A stretch of DNA of 49,809 bases from Candidatus Woesearchaeota archaeon (lineage in GTDB: Archaea; Nanobdellota; Nanobdellia; Woesearchaeales; JAGWAF01): positions 1 through 49,809 of the forward strand of contig JAGVYP010000019.1 in the NCBI GenBank assembly GCA_018303205.1, in the 5' to 3' direction. Every line of letters begins with the position of its first letter. Position 1 is the stretch's first letter. The translations under genes and the position numbers were made by a program. Under the pieces are notes generated by a model. That model worked only from the letters and a program-made list of their open reading frames with translations, was not told where the DNA came from and searched no databases. This document shows, in pieces, positions 15,185 through 22,532 of the stretch.

Positions 15185-15397
15185 ATGAATATTATTTTTA
15201 CTTCCCATGTGAAAGAAAGGATGGAACTAAGAAAAATCTTGAAAGAAGAAGTAATAGATGCCATCCTCCATCCAGATATAATCATAAAGGAATACGGTGA
15301 ATATTATTTTCAAAAGAAACTGGAAAGAGGCACTATTGAATTGCCCTGTGAGAGAACGGAAACTTATATAAAGGTGATTACCGTATACTGGTTGTAA
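15185..15397 (+). CDS. DUF4258 toxin-like protein
   Basis: A 70-residue protein. SHVKERMELRKILKEEVIDA followed by ILHPDIIIKEYGEYYFQKK matches the DUF4258 pattern (a His, then RM and R, followed by a helix and a beta-hairpin), a RelE/BrnT-like family thought to act as toxins. The C-terminal YIKVITVYW strand is typical. The ATG at 15185 is preferred over an upstream in-frame codon because it opens directly on the FTSH motif. One base separates its stop from the DUF2283 gene, and DUF4258-DUF2283 pairs are a recurring putative toxin-antitoxin arrangement. Activity here is untested. Confidence 0.75.
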   Translation: MNIIFTSHVKERMELRKILKEEVIDAILHPDIIIKEYGEYYFQKKLERGTIELPCERTETYIKVITVYWL

Positions 15398-15398
15398 C

Positions 15399-15611
15399 AT
15401 GGAAATAAACTACGATAAAGATGCTGATGCTTTGTATATTGAATTTCGTAAAGGCAATTTTGCTAAAAACAAAAAAATTGATGATTTTACTATTATAGAT
15501 ATAGATAAAGAAGGAAATCTTTTGGGCATTGAACTCTTAAGAGTAAGTAAAAGAATACCAAAAGATTCCCTTTCTCACATCAATGTCAAAAATCTTGTGG
15601 TAGCACAATAA
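15399..15611 (+). CDS. DUF2283 antitoxin-like protein
   Basis: A 70-residue protein with the full DUF2283 signature: INYDKDADALYIEFRKGNFA at the N-terminus and DIDKEGNLLGIELLRVSKR in the middle. This small beta-rich family is commonly found just downstream of DUF4258 and is taken to be the antitoxin. The gene follows the toxin-like gene by 1 base, giving a tight operon. No DNA-binding motif is visible, so it presumably neutralises by contact with the toxin. Neighbouring sequence (15683-16237) holds another toxin-antitoxin-like pair, making this a small TA patch. Confidence 0.8.
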   Translation: MEINYDKDADALYIEFRKGNFAKNKKIDDFTIIDIDKEGNLLGIELLRVSKRIPKDSLSHINVKNLVVAQ

Positions 15612-15657
15612 ACTGTTGATTAAGATTTTACAATTAAAAACGAACTTAATTTGTACT

Positions 15658-15680
15658 ATGATGAAGAAGAGATTTCTTAG
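15658..15680 (+). repeat. 23-base direct repeat, left copy
   Basis: ATGATGAAGAAGAGATTTCT plus TAG; it recurs at 16250-16272 with one mismatch. The two copies bracket the small reading frame at 15683 and the HTH gene at 15875. Confidence 0.75.
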
Positions 15681-15682
15681 AA

Positions 15683-15862
15683 TTGCAGATAGGAGACTAT
15701 ACAGAAGGATACTTCAAGAATCTTGGAAACGGAATTTTTGAGAGAAGAGACAAGAAAACAGAAAAAATAACAGGCATCGCGATTCACAGCTTTAAAAAAA
15801 GAACTTTAGGATTAAAAGAAAGAAAAATTTCCCTGCCTTTTAAGGTCGAAATAACTTCTTAA
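15683..15862 (+). pseudogene. small open frame, possible truncated TA component
   Basis: A 59-codon open frame starting with TTG and lacking any ATG, with the central pattern NLGNGIFERRDKKTEKITGI and a tail KISLPFKVEITS. The rhythm (a charged turn, then a Gly-Ile strand) recalls the antitoxin-like DUF2283 family, but the match is weak. It ends 12 bases before the HTH gene, as a partner gene would. Because it follows directly on a 23-base repeat and has no normal start, it may be a 5'-truncated remnant; a real TTG-start gene is also possible. Confidence 0.4.
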
Positions 15863-15874
15863 AGATGGTATAAA

Positions 15875-16237
15875 ATGAGAATACGATTAGTTGAAAGTTA
15901 TGAAAAAGATAACGAAGAAGTATGGGACTATATCATGGATGTAGGAGCTGGAAGAAGAGAAATTGATCCTGAAAGAGCAAAGAGAACTTTAGTGTTGACT
16001 CCCAAAACTTTTGCGCAAGTCTTTTCTCCTGAAAGAATGAGGATTATTCTAAAATTGAAAGAAAAAAAATACTTGAATATTTATCAATTGGCAAAAGAAT
16101 TAGGAAGAAAATATGAAGCAGTGCATCGTAATGTGAGTTACTTATCTCACCGAGGTATTATTAAGATTAAAACAAAAGACAAGAAAAAGATTCCTTATAT
16201 ACATGAACCCATTTCAATACCTCAGTTGACAAGTTAA
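15875..16237 (+). CDS. winged-helix protein, HVO_A0114-like (TumA-type antitoxin)
   Basis: A 120-residue DNA-binding protein. The winged helix occupies about residues 50-105: VFSPERMRIILKLKEKKYLN, then IYQLAKELGRKYEAVHRNVS and YLSHRGIIKIK. This layout, including an N-terminal lead-in, resembles the HVO_A0114 family, members of which serve as the antitoxin (TumA) of TumE toxins. No TumE gene is visible beside it; the small frame just upstream is the only candidate partner. Bracketing 23-base repeats suggest that the unit was duplicated or moved as a block. Confidence 0.7.
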   Translation: MRIRLVESYEKDNEEVWDYIMDVGAGRREIDPERAKRTLVLTPKTFAQVFSPERMRIILKLKEKKYLNIYQLAKELGRKYEAVHRNVSYLSHRGIIKIKTKDKKKIPYIHEPISIPQLTS

Positions 16238-16249
16238 GATTATAGGTAC

Positions 16250-16272
16250 ATGATGAAAAAGAGATTTCTTAG
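16250..16272 (+). repeat. 23-base direct repeat, right copy
   Basis: Matches 15658-15680 at 22 of 23 positions. It lies just beyond the HTH gene, 592 bases from the left copy. Confidence 0.75.
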
Positions 16273-16294
16273 TAGCTCTAAATTAAAAAAAGAG

Positions 16295-16798
16295 TTAGTC
16301 ACTTAAATCGTACTGTTCTAAGTCATAGAATTCTAATTTGTGAACTTTTAAGACTAGGATCCCTTCCCAATCAGCGATAATATGGCTAAATTTTTGCCTA
16401 ATCTCTGTTGATATTTTTTCGAATTCAGGCGCGTTTTTGGCGATAAAGACACAGGTAATATCTGTATTTCCTACAGTTGAAAATAAATCAATAACTCTTG
16501 GATGATTTTTTAAATGATTGATAAATTGATTTTTTGCATCTTCAGTGATGTTTTGTAATTTAATTTTGATGTCAAGAGTGAGTGGAAAACCTATCGCTTT
16601 AGGATCGATAGCTGTCCAAAACTCAAATATTTTTTTCCTCTGCATTTCTTTAATACGTTTGTTGACAGAATCGATAGAAAGATGGACTTGTTTTGCAATA
16701 TGGGTAAGGCTTTCGCGAGCGTTTTTCTGCAGAATCATAAGGATTTGCCTATCTTTTTCATCTAAAATTCTCGATTTTAAAGCGCTTTCATAAGGCAT
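16295..16798 (-). CDS. Lrp/AsnC-family transcriptional regulator
   Basis: A 167-residue regulator. The N-terminal helix-turn-helix (LDEKDRQILMILQKNARESL, then ITHIAKQVHLSIDSVNKRIK with IKEMQRKKIF) is classic Lrp/AsnC. The C-terminal RAM-like ligand/oligomer domain runs over about 70-160 (VIDLFSTVGNTDITCVFIAK). Such proteins bind palindromic AT-rich operators and respond to amino acids. The gene is divergent from the deacetylase-like operon, and the 95 bases between hold an 11-bp-arm palindrome overlapping its own TATA region. Control of both itself and the operon is therefore likely, though inferred. Confidence 0.9.
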   Translation of the reverse strand: MPYESALKSRILDEKDRQILMILQKNARESLTHIAKQVHLSIDSVNKRIKEMQRKKIFEFWTAIDPKAIGFPLTLDIKIKLQNITEDAKNQFINHLKNHPRVIDLFSTVGNTDITCVFIAKNAPEFEKISTEIRQKFSHIIADWEGILVLKVHKLEFYDLEQYDLSD

Positions 16799-16829
16799 GT
16801 TAGTAGATAAAATAGGATTAATATTTAAA

Positions 16830-16852
16830 TATATCTTAAATTTTAAGATATA
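16830..16852. promoter_or_regulatory. palindromic operator, probable Lrp-type site
   Basis: TATATCTTAAA and its exact complement TTTAAGATATA are separated by one base. The site lies between the Lrp-type gene and the divergent operon, next to a TATTTAAATA promoter element. A perfect 11-bp-arm palindrome of this sort is what a dimeric Lrp/AsnC regulator would recognise. Confidence 0.7.
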
Positions 16853-16893
16853 ATATGAATAATACTTAATAAATTATCTTATATAAGAGTTAT

Positions 16894-18111
16894 ATGGAAA
16901 ATGCGCTTATGGAAAATTTAGCAGCCTATGCTGCCAAGCAACAAACTATCACGATAGAAGATCTGAGAAGTATGAGTAGTGATACCGGAAAAGTTTTTTT
17001 CAAAGCATTTTGCAGTTTTTTAGCAGGAAAATATCCGGAAAAAGATGATACGATAGTGGAAGGCATCCTCAACATAAAATCGCATGGACAGGGTATTCAT
17101 ATTCCGGAAACAGTAAAACGGAAAGGAATAGCGGCATTTCCCAAAGGGTATCTTGAAGAAAATCAAATGCCAGTACATGAAAATCTTGCTCAGGTAAAGA
17201 TACTACATAACGAAAAAGCATTTCCTATTGAAACCTTTTTTTCAAGAACAACAAGAAATATTTTATTATACGCAAAAGAGAAAGGAGCAAACTGTATATC
17301 AAAATCATATAGGATGGATAAACAAGTAAAAGAAATACATTCTACCATCGATTTTCTAAAATTATTTGAAAGAAGAACAAAACAACTAGAGCATATAAGA
17401 AAATTGGATGATAAAGAAGTACCGTTATTTCCTGAGATTATTACATTCGCCTTAGAAGCTCCCTCAGTTTTATTTGAAGCTGAAAAACAAAAAGAACAAT
17501 TGGTTATTGCATTGCCAGGAACATTAGGAAATCATGCTGAAAAAGATCATGAGCAAGTATTTTGTTATTTTAACAACGAAGCAATTTTTGCAAATGAAAT
17601 GATAAAAAAAGGAAAGAAGATAACCATTCTTGATATTGATGCCAGTTTTGGCAATGGAACATATCATCTTCTTTTAGGAAAACAAAATATAACTTTGATG
17701 GGGATACAAGTAAATCCTGAGGTAGATCCTACTCTTTATGAAAGAGATGCTCTAACACAGAAAAATAGTTTTCAACATAACCTTGAATTAGGAACAAACG
17801 GTAAAACCTATCTTGAAGTATTGAAAGAAGCGCTAAAAAAAATACCTGAACATACTGATATTCTTCTTATTACGGGAGGAGTGAATCAATATCTTTATGA
17901 TAGTTGTGGATTGTTATGCGTAGAAGCACAGTATTTTGAGAAAATAGGAAAAGCAATTGCTGAAGCAGCAAAAGATATTCCAAAAATCATTCTTACGCAA
18001 GCAGGAGGTTTTGAAAAAGATTCTCATATTCTTTTCCTTGATCTTGCATCAGGAATACAAAAAAACTTAGGAGGTAAACAAACATGGCATACGAACAAAG
18101 CCCAGAAATAA
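16894..18111 (+). CDS. histone-deacetylase-fold protein with replaced catalytic residues
   Basis: A 405-residue protein whose second half (about 185-395) follows the arginase/deacetylase fold in order: LPGTLGNHAEKD (usual PGHHA), VFCYFNNEAIFA (usual GFCYFNN), ITILDIDASFGNGTYHL (usual DxDxHHGNGT), HNLELGTNGKTYLEVL (usual NLPL-GxxDxxYL), TGGVNQYL (usual GFDAH) and TQAGGFEK (usual EGGY). Zinc and catalytic positions are altered: His-His becomes N213-H214, the metal His becomes S251, the second Asp becomes N331 and the Tyr becomes F373; D249 remains. It should not work as a normal zinc deacetylase. Residues 1-180 are unfamiliar. A TATATAA box centred near 16882 would fit a leaderless start at the second Met (16909) better than 16894. 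Confidence 0.75.
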   Translation: MENALMENLAAYAAKQQTITIEDLRSMSSDTGKVFFKAFCSFLAGKYPEKDDTIVEGILNIKSHGQGIHIPETVKRKGIAAFPKGYLEENQMPVHENLAQVKILHNEKAFPIETFFSRTTRNILLYAKEKGANCISKSYRMDKQVKEIHSTIDFLKLFERRTKQLEHIRKLDDKEVPLFPEIITFALEAPSVLFEAEKQKEQLVIALPGTLGNHAEKDHEQVFCYFNNEAIFANEMIKKGKKITILDIDASFGNGTYHLLLGKQNITLMGIQVNPEVDPTLYERDALTQKNSFQHNLELGTNGKTYLEVLKEALKKIPEHTDILLITGGVNQYLYDSCGLLCVEAQYFEKIGKAIAEAAKDIPKIILTQAGGFEKDSHILFLDLASGIQKNLGGKQTWHTNKAQK

Positions 18112-18497
18112 AGAGTTATTTGCAAATAAACAAAGTAGGAAAAGCACTCGAGTATCAGACAACAAGGGGTGCATTAAGACCAAGAGTTGTAAGTCCATTG
18201 CAAGCAAACCAGAACTATGGTGAAGCAGTAGAATATGTAGAACAAAGACTGGCTGAACTAAGGAGAGCGTACAAAGAACAAGTGCCTGGCAAAGATGCAG
18301 TGCAGTATGGAGTTTGGCAAAGTATACAAAGCGTTGTGAAGGCATACACAGAAAAGGAACCAGATACCTACGAAAAAGCAAGAGAAGCATTGGCAAAAAT
18401 AAAAGAAGATTTGGGTAAGAATGATGCACTTTCATTACAAGTAGGAAAACAAGTTGGTTTTGTCATAGAAAGAGAAGAAGATTGTGTTGGATTTTGA
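18084..18497 (+). CDS. small helical protein, unknown
   Basis: A 137-residue mostly helical protein, with segments such as NYGEAVEYVEQRLAELRRAY and KAREALAKIKEDLGKND. No family is recognised. It overlaps the 3' end of the deacetylase-like gene by 28 bases and has a strong SD, GGAGGT, 9 bases before its ATG, so it is translationally linked to it. The NAD-synthetase-like gene begins 5 bases after its stop. Being tightly packed between two repurposed-enzyme genes, it may be an adaptor or subunit of a complex. Codon use is somewhat more GC-rich than in nearby genes. Confidence 0.7.
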   Translation: MAYEQSPEIKSYLQINKVGKALEYQTTRGALRPRVVSPLQANQNYGEAVEYVEQRLAELRRAYKEQVPGKDAVQYGVWQSIQSVVKAYTEKEPDTYEKAREALAKIKEDLGKNDALSLQVGKQVGFVIEREEDCVGF

Positions 18498-18502
18498 TAA
18501 AA

Positions 18503-19351
18503 ATGAGTGAGTACAGCAGAAAAATTACAGAAAATGTAGTGCAAACCTTGAAAGACAGTTTAGCACCCAGATTAGCTACAGGATATTATGTCATGTTAAG
18601 TGCTGGACCGGGAGTTGGTAACACAGGAGCTCCTGGAATGTCCAGCGCTGTGGCTCTGAGATTATGTGTAGAAGCTGTTGGCCCAGAATATGTAAAAGCA
18701 GTTACGTTTACTCTTGATGGATATACCAGACCTGATTGGGTTGCGAAAGCAGGAGCATATGCTCATCAGCTTGGTGTTCTCTGGGAAACCGTGGATATGA
18801 CAAAAGCAATACAGCCGTATGCAAAACAAATGGAAATGCATCCTGCATCTGCTGCAACCAGTTTTAGATCACTTTTTGCAAAAGATCTTGCACACAAATT
18901 AGGATATCTTTCTGTAGCAGGTTATACGCTCATTTCTAGCGCATTTTATGCAGTAGATCAGATTAATGACGCTGCAAGAGTAGCCCCTGTTGGGAATTTT
19001 GATAGGTCAACGACGATTGCAATAGGAAAAGCATTGGGAATTGATGGAAATATTCTTTATCAAAGACCAAGCAATGGTGCAATTGAAGAAGGAAACAGGA
19101 CGATGAGCCGCATTTTTACAAAGCATCATGAATGGAATTTAGATTTATCAAGAATACTCGACCAATTTCTTTTAAATTTGCAATCAGGAAAACCTGTTTT
19201 GGAAGGAATAGCAGAAAGTGATGATGAGAAAATAAAAATTGCAGCAAGAAATGCTGAACAAGCATATCATACTTTAAAGGGGCAACTTGAAGTGATCATG
19301 GGAGAAAATGCTACTCACGAAGAAAGACAAATTTTTCTTTTTGAATCTTAA
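18503..19351 (+). CDS. NAD synthetase-like protein with altered PP-loop
   Basis: A 282-residue protein resembling the NadE/ATP-pyrophosphatase fold. VMLSAGPGVGNTGAPGMSS (residues 30-48) aligns with the PP-loop strand, but the standard SGGxDS is disrupted by an insertion; ALRLCVEAVGPEYVKAVTF continues the alpha/beta pattern. Later, APVGNFDRSTTIAIGKALGI and NILYQRPSNGAI match the NadE region that reads PxxDLxKTQVxxLAxxLG and IxxxPS. The GTGNKSE segment is lost. Catalysis is uncertain, and it may bind NAD or an adenylate instead. It is third in the operon with the altered deacetylase-fold protein. Its stop overlaps the converging zinc-protein gene by 4 bases. ATG 18503 is chosen over an in-frame codon inside the previous gene. 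Confidence 0.6.
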   Translation: MSEYSRKITENVVQTLKDSLAPRLATGYYVMLSAGPGVGNTGAPGMSSAVALRLCVEAVGPEYVKAVTFTLDGYTRPDWVAKAGAYAHQLGVLWETVDMTKAIQPYAKQMEMHPASAATSFRSLFAKDLAHKLGYLSVAGYTLISSAFYAVDQINDAARVAPVGNFDRSTTIAIGKALGIDGNILYQRPSNGAIEEGNRTMSRIFTKHHEWNLDLSRILDQFLLNLQSGKPVLEGIAESDDEKIKIAARNAEQAYHTLKGQLEVIMGENATHEERQIFLFES

Positions 19352-19704
19352 TTAAAGTATCTTGGATCATCTGACCTAATAGTTATTTCTGTCGGGTTTT
19401 TTCTTTTTTGGATAATGTTTTCAGGACTTTTATTTTCATTTTTTCCGTTCAGATTAATAACATTGTTGATTTCAAAGATTTTCTTTGCATTCACATTTCC
19501 GCAAGACAAACAAGAAAAATAAACACCCCATTTTCCTGTCTTGAGATCAGCAAATTTTCCACAAACGCATTTCATTTCTCCGAGAAGAGCAGAAATATGG
19601 TTTCTACAAACAATTAAGCCTTGTTTGTTGAATGTTATTGCTTGCTGATCGCAAAAAGGACATTTTTCAACCTTGCTCTTTCCGTATTTTTTTGGGATGA
19701 ACAT
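19348..19704 (-). CDS. zinc-ribbon protein, unknown
   Basis: A 118-residue protein with three probable metal sites: CPFC followed by CRNH (residues 16-36), CVCG (near 46) and CLSCGN (near 66). These look like two treble-clef or ribbon zinc fingers. The C-terminal 45 residues are polar and likely disordered (NGKNENKSPENIIQKRK). Such proteins often bind nucleic acid, but nothing in the sequence names a function. It converges with the NAD-synthetase-like gene (4-base overlap) and lies 21 bases downstream of the EamA gene on the same strand. It could be a small archaeal transcription- or RNA-associated factor. Confidence 0.6.
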   Translation of the reverse strand: MFIPKKYGKSKVEKCPFCDQQAITFNKQGLIVCRNHISALLGEMKCVCGKFADLKTGKWGVYFSCLSCGNVNAKKIFEINNVINLNGKNENKSPENIIQKRKNPTEITIRSDDPRYFN

Positions 19705-19725
19705 GATTTTGATTTATTATAATGA

Positions 19726-20643
19726 TTATTTAAAGTTGTCTCTTTTCTTTAGCAGTTTCTTGTCTTTAGCATCTTTTTTTGGCAGTAAGAAATGTAATCC
19801 TAGAACAATAAGTACGATGCTTCCAATCATAGAAAGAGTGAGAATTTCTTCGAAAAAAAGAAAGGAAAGTATTGCTACAAAAACAGGAACGAAAGTATAA
19901 ACAAAACTTGATGTTTTGGTTGCTCCTAGTTTATGAATACTCATATTAAACAAGAGATGACCGATTCCTGATGCGAAAATACCCATGTACAAAATAGAAA
20001 AGAAAGAAGTCATCGAAATAGTTTGTAGTTGAGTTATCCCTCCTTCAAAAAGTGATAAAAAGAAAAGAAAGAAGACTCCTGTTAAGGAAGCATAGAAAGT
20101 GATAGTAAAACTATGATATACTTTTGATAAATGTTTGATAAGAAGTGTATAAAAAACAGAACAAAGAACCGCAAGGAGCATGAGAAGATCTCCGAAATTA
20201 AAGTTAAGAGTGAGTAATACGGTAAGATTTCCTTTTGTTAAGAGAAGAAGTACTCCTAAAAAACTTAAGAGGACACCTACATAATTTTTCTTGGTAAGTC
20301 TTTCTTTGAGAAAAAATGCTGCTCCTATTCCTGTAAGAATGGGAATAAAAGCATTAAGAATTGCTGTATTCGTAACAGAAGTATAATGAAGACTGCTGAA
20401 GAAAAAATAGTGATAAAGCACAATTCCTGAAATTCCTAAGAGACTGAAAAGAATAAGATGTTTTTTCTGTATGTATAACAGTTTAGGTTTATAATAAAAA
20501 ATGAGAAATGATAGAAAAATGAGTGCGACAACGTAGCGAAGAAAAGAGGTTGTTAAAGGTCCAAGATCATAGGTGGTGTATTTTCCAGCTATAAAACTGC
20601 CTGCGAAAAACAAAGCAGTGAAAAAAGGTAGGAAGATATTCAT
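19726..20643 (-). CDS. EamA/DMT-family transporter
   Basis: A 305-residue membrane protein with about ten transmembrane helices in two EamA repeats (residues 1-135 and 150-290). PFFTALFFAGSFIAGKYTTY and FLRYVVALIFLSFLIF mark the first repeat; NFGDLLMLLAVLCSVFYTLL and ASGIGHLLFNMSIHKLGAT mark the second. Members of this drug/metabolite superfamily export amino acids, nucleosides or other small solutes across the cytoplasmic membrane; the substrate is not readable here. It ends with a basic tail (KKDAKDKKLLKKRD), cytosolic by the positive-inside rule. Confidence 0.88.
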   Translation of the reverse strand: MNIFLPFFTALFFAGSFIAGKYTTYDLGPLTTSFLRYVVALIFLSFLIFYYKPKLLYIQKKHLILFSLLGISGIVLYHYFFFSSLHYTSVTNTAILNAFIPILTGIGAAFFLKERLTKKNYVGVLLSFLGVLLLLTKGNLTVLLTLNFNFGDLLMLLAVLCSVFYTLLIKHLSKVYHSFTITFYASLTGVFFLFFLSLFEGGITQLQTISMTSFFSILYMGIFASGIGHLLFNMSIHKLGATKTSSFVYTFVPVFVAILSFLFFEEILTLSMIGSIVLIVLGLHFLLPKKDAKDKKLLKKRDNFK

Positions 20644-20692
20644 GAAAGATCAGAAATCGTTTAGTTTAAAAAAGTATGGAATGAAAAATCCA

Positions 20693-21433
20693 TTAAAATC
20701 CCCCTAGTGTTTTCTGTTTTGCATCAAAGCGTTCTAGATACTTAGGAGGCTTTACTGCGACAAAGCTAAAGCCTTCTTGGAGTAAAAGAGCTTCTGCGTT
20801 TGAACTTATTTCAGGAGCAGCAAGAATGCCCCTCACAAAAGAGATTCCTTTTGCTTGCTTGATTTTCTCAACATATCTTTTTAATTGCTCAACTGCTTTG
20901 AAATCTGCAGTATACCGTTTACATTCAACAACAACGAGATTATTATTTTTATCATAACCAAAAAGGTCGATAAAACCAAATTGGGTTTGTTCTTCCATGC
21001 TTAAGGGTTTAAATCCCATTTCAAGCATTTCAGGCTGTTCAAAAAGCATTTGTGCCATATCCTTTTCTGTTCCACTCAAGGCTATCTTTTGACCATCTTC
21101 AAGATATTTATTTTCAAAAAAATGAACTCCTTGAATTTCAATATCCATGTACTCCTTATGTTCAAGATTGCGAGAACGCAAGAAGTATTTTCCTTCATCA
21201 AAGGTAATGCTATGACTGCTTCCTGGCTTCATATAATTCACAGGAACATTACCTGTAGGCTGATGCACCAAAAGAGTATGATCTGCTTTAAGAATAATAA
21301 GACGCTCTCCAAAGGGAAGAAAGCTTTCTGCTCTTCCGCTATACAGCACAGAACAGGTACAACCTATAACAACAACTTCATTTTTCTTTAATGCATTCTG
21401 TAAGAGCCGTGCATAATCACTCAGTTCAAGCAT
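20693..21433 (-). CDS. nucS: endonuclease NucS
   Basis: A 246-residue nuclease of the NucS/EndoMS family, which cuts branched or mismatched DNA and in many archaea replaces MutS-MutL repair. The N-terminal DNA-binding half has IGCTCSVLYSGRAESFL. The C-terminal RecB-like half carries the catalytic set GFIDLFGYDKNNNLVVVECK (Asp, then ExK) and a following QLKRYVEKI. The last seven residues, QKTLGGF, fit the PCNA-binding PIP box (QxxLxxF), as described for archaeal NucS. It looks complete. A truncated family-2 repeat lies upstream. Confidence 0.92.
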   Translation of the reverse strand: MLELSDYARLLQNALKKNEVVVIGCTCSVLYSGRAESFLPFGERLIILKADHTLLVHQPTGNVPVNYMKPGSSHSITFDEGKYFLRSRNLEHKEYMDIEIQGVHFFENKYLEDGQKIALSGTEKDMAQMLFEQPEMLEMGFKPLSMEEQTQFGFIDLFGYDKNNNLVVVECKRYTADFKAVEQLKRYVEKIKQAKGISFVRGILAAPEISSNAEALLLQEGFSFVAVKPPKYLERFDAKQKTLGGF

Positions 21434-21493
21434 AAAAAAAAGAAAAGAAAACTGGTTTAAAAGGCTTTTCTATTGAAAGACTCTGTCCCAAAT

Positions 21494-21590
21494 CTCACTA
21501 TCGTTCGGGTTAGCAGCTTCTCGTGTAGCTCTTCTTTTTGTTGATGAGTGCCATTTCCCGTCTGGAGCATCCCCTTTGTCACTATCTTAT
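21494..21590 (-). repeat. structured repeat family 2, copy 2e, 5'-truncated
   Basis: Read on the minus strand, AGTGACAAAGGGGATGCTCC, CGGGAAATGGCACTCATCAA and ACGAGAAG match the 3' two-thirds of copy 2a. The 5' half with CTCAGGTCGAGC and the outer stem is missing; instead the sequence joins directly to the stop codon of the HTH/membrane gene. It is the only minus-orientation copy. Confidence 0.7.
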
Positions 21591-22372
21591 TTTTTTCTCA
21601 TATAATCAACCAGTAAATATACACCTAAAGAAAAAAGAACTCCGATGAAAAACCATAAAGCAATATTATGCCACAAAGAAGGCTCTGTGCTTATTTGTTG
21701 GATAATCGTTTCTTTTGTAACAACTTGAGCAAGCTCTTGTCCTGTTGTATTTGCTATTTCATCAGAAACATCTTGGGCTAGAGAAGGCACTGCTTGTTCA
21801 AGAACAAGACTTGTTCCTTCCTCAGCTGATTTCTCTACTGCAACCTCTGAAGCCATACGAAGAGCATCATAGCTTGCTTCCTCAACAAAAGGTTGAGCAG
21901 CTTGCTGCACCATCTGCTGAGCTACAGGAGTACTTTCTGTAAAAACCTGTTCTTGCATGGTTTGAGCAACAGGAAAATATCGCGAAAGCCATTGGACAAG
22001 AGCAGTAATGCCTACTGCAGCAAGAAGAACAGGAAGGATACTCCTCAGTTTTTCCTTAAATCCATGTACCCCCTTAGGTGCAATGATAATATACTGATTA
22101 GCAAGACTGTAATGATTAACCTCTTTTCCTTTGACTGAATAATGGAACTCCTCAATTTTTACAAGGCCACCTTTAACTAAGAGTTGGAGATTGTAATGAA
22201 CAGTAGGCAAGGGAACAGCTAAATCTTGAGAAACTTGACTTTCAGTAATGCTTTCATGTTCTGAAAGATAGTCAAGAATTCTTCTACAGGTAGCATTACT
22301 AATCACTTGAGCGAGTTCTGCAGCTTTTTGATCTTGTAAGGAAACCAGTAAAAACTTATTTTTCTTTCCCAT
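21587..22372 (-). CDS. membrane-anchored ArsR-type HTH protein
   Basis: A 261-residue protein. Residues 20-90 form a winged helix (ISNATCRRILDYLSEHESIT, then SQVSQDLAVPLPTVHYNLQL), of ArsR or helix-turn-helix-20 type. A transmembrane segment at about 112-130 (ILPVLLAAVGITALVQWL) is followed by a Gln/Ala/Val/Glu-rich extracellular stretch and a second transmembrane segment near 237-256. This suggests a one-component sensor with its DNA-binding head in the cytosol and its central part outside the cell. The stop codon abuts a truncated family-2 repeat, so the original 3' end or terminator may have been altered. Target genes are unknown. Confidence 0.75.
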   Translation of the reverse strand: MGKKNKFLLVSLQDQKAAELAQVISNATCRRILDYLSEHESITESQVSQDLAVPLPTVHYNLQLLVKGGLVKIEEFHYSVKGKEVNHYSLANQYIIIAPKGVHGFKEKLRSILPVLLAAVGITALVQWLSRYFPVAQTMQEQVFTESTPVAQQMVQQAAQPFVEEASYDALRMASEVAVEKSAEEGTSLVLEQAVPSLAQDVSDEIANTTGQELAQVVTKETIIQQISTEPSLWHNIALWFFIGVLFSLGVYLLVDYMRKK

Positions 22373-22532
22373 AGTAATGATAAGGAAGTCTGTTTTTAAA
22401 TAGGTATCGATGAGTTTGAATGAAGTGGAAGTCTAGAATAACGTATCTTGGTATTTTTCATTTATTGAAATTTATATTTTTTTATAAGGTAATATTGCTA
22501 CAAAGAAAATAAAAAAAATCATAAAAAATACA
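22373..22532. other. 160-base gap without a gene
   Basis: AT-rich sequence between two minus-strand genes. It carries the upstream region of the membrane-anchored HTH gene. I see no repeat copy or RNA gene in it. Confidence 0.4.
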
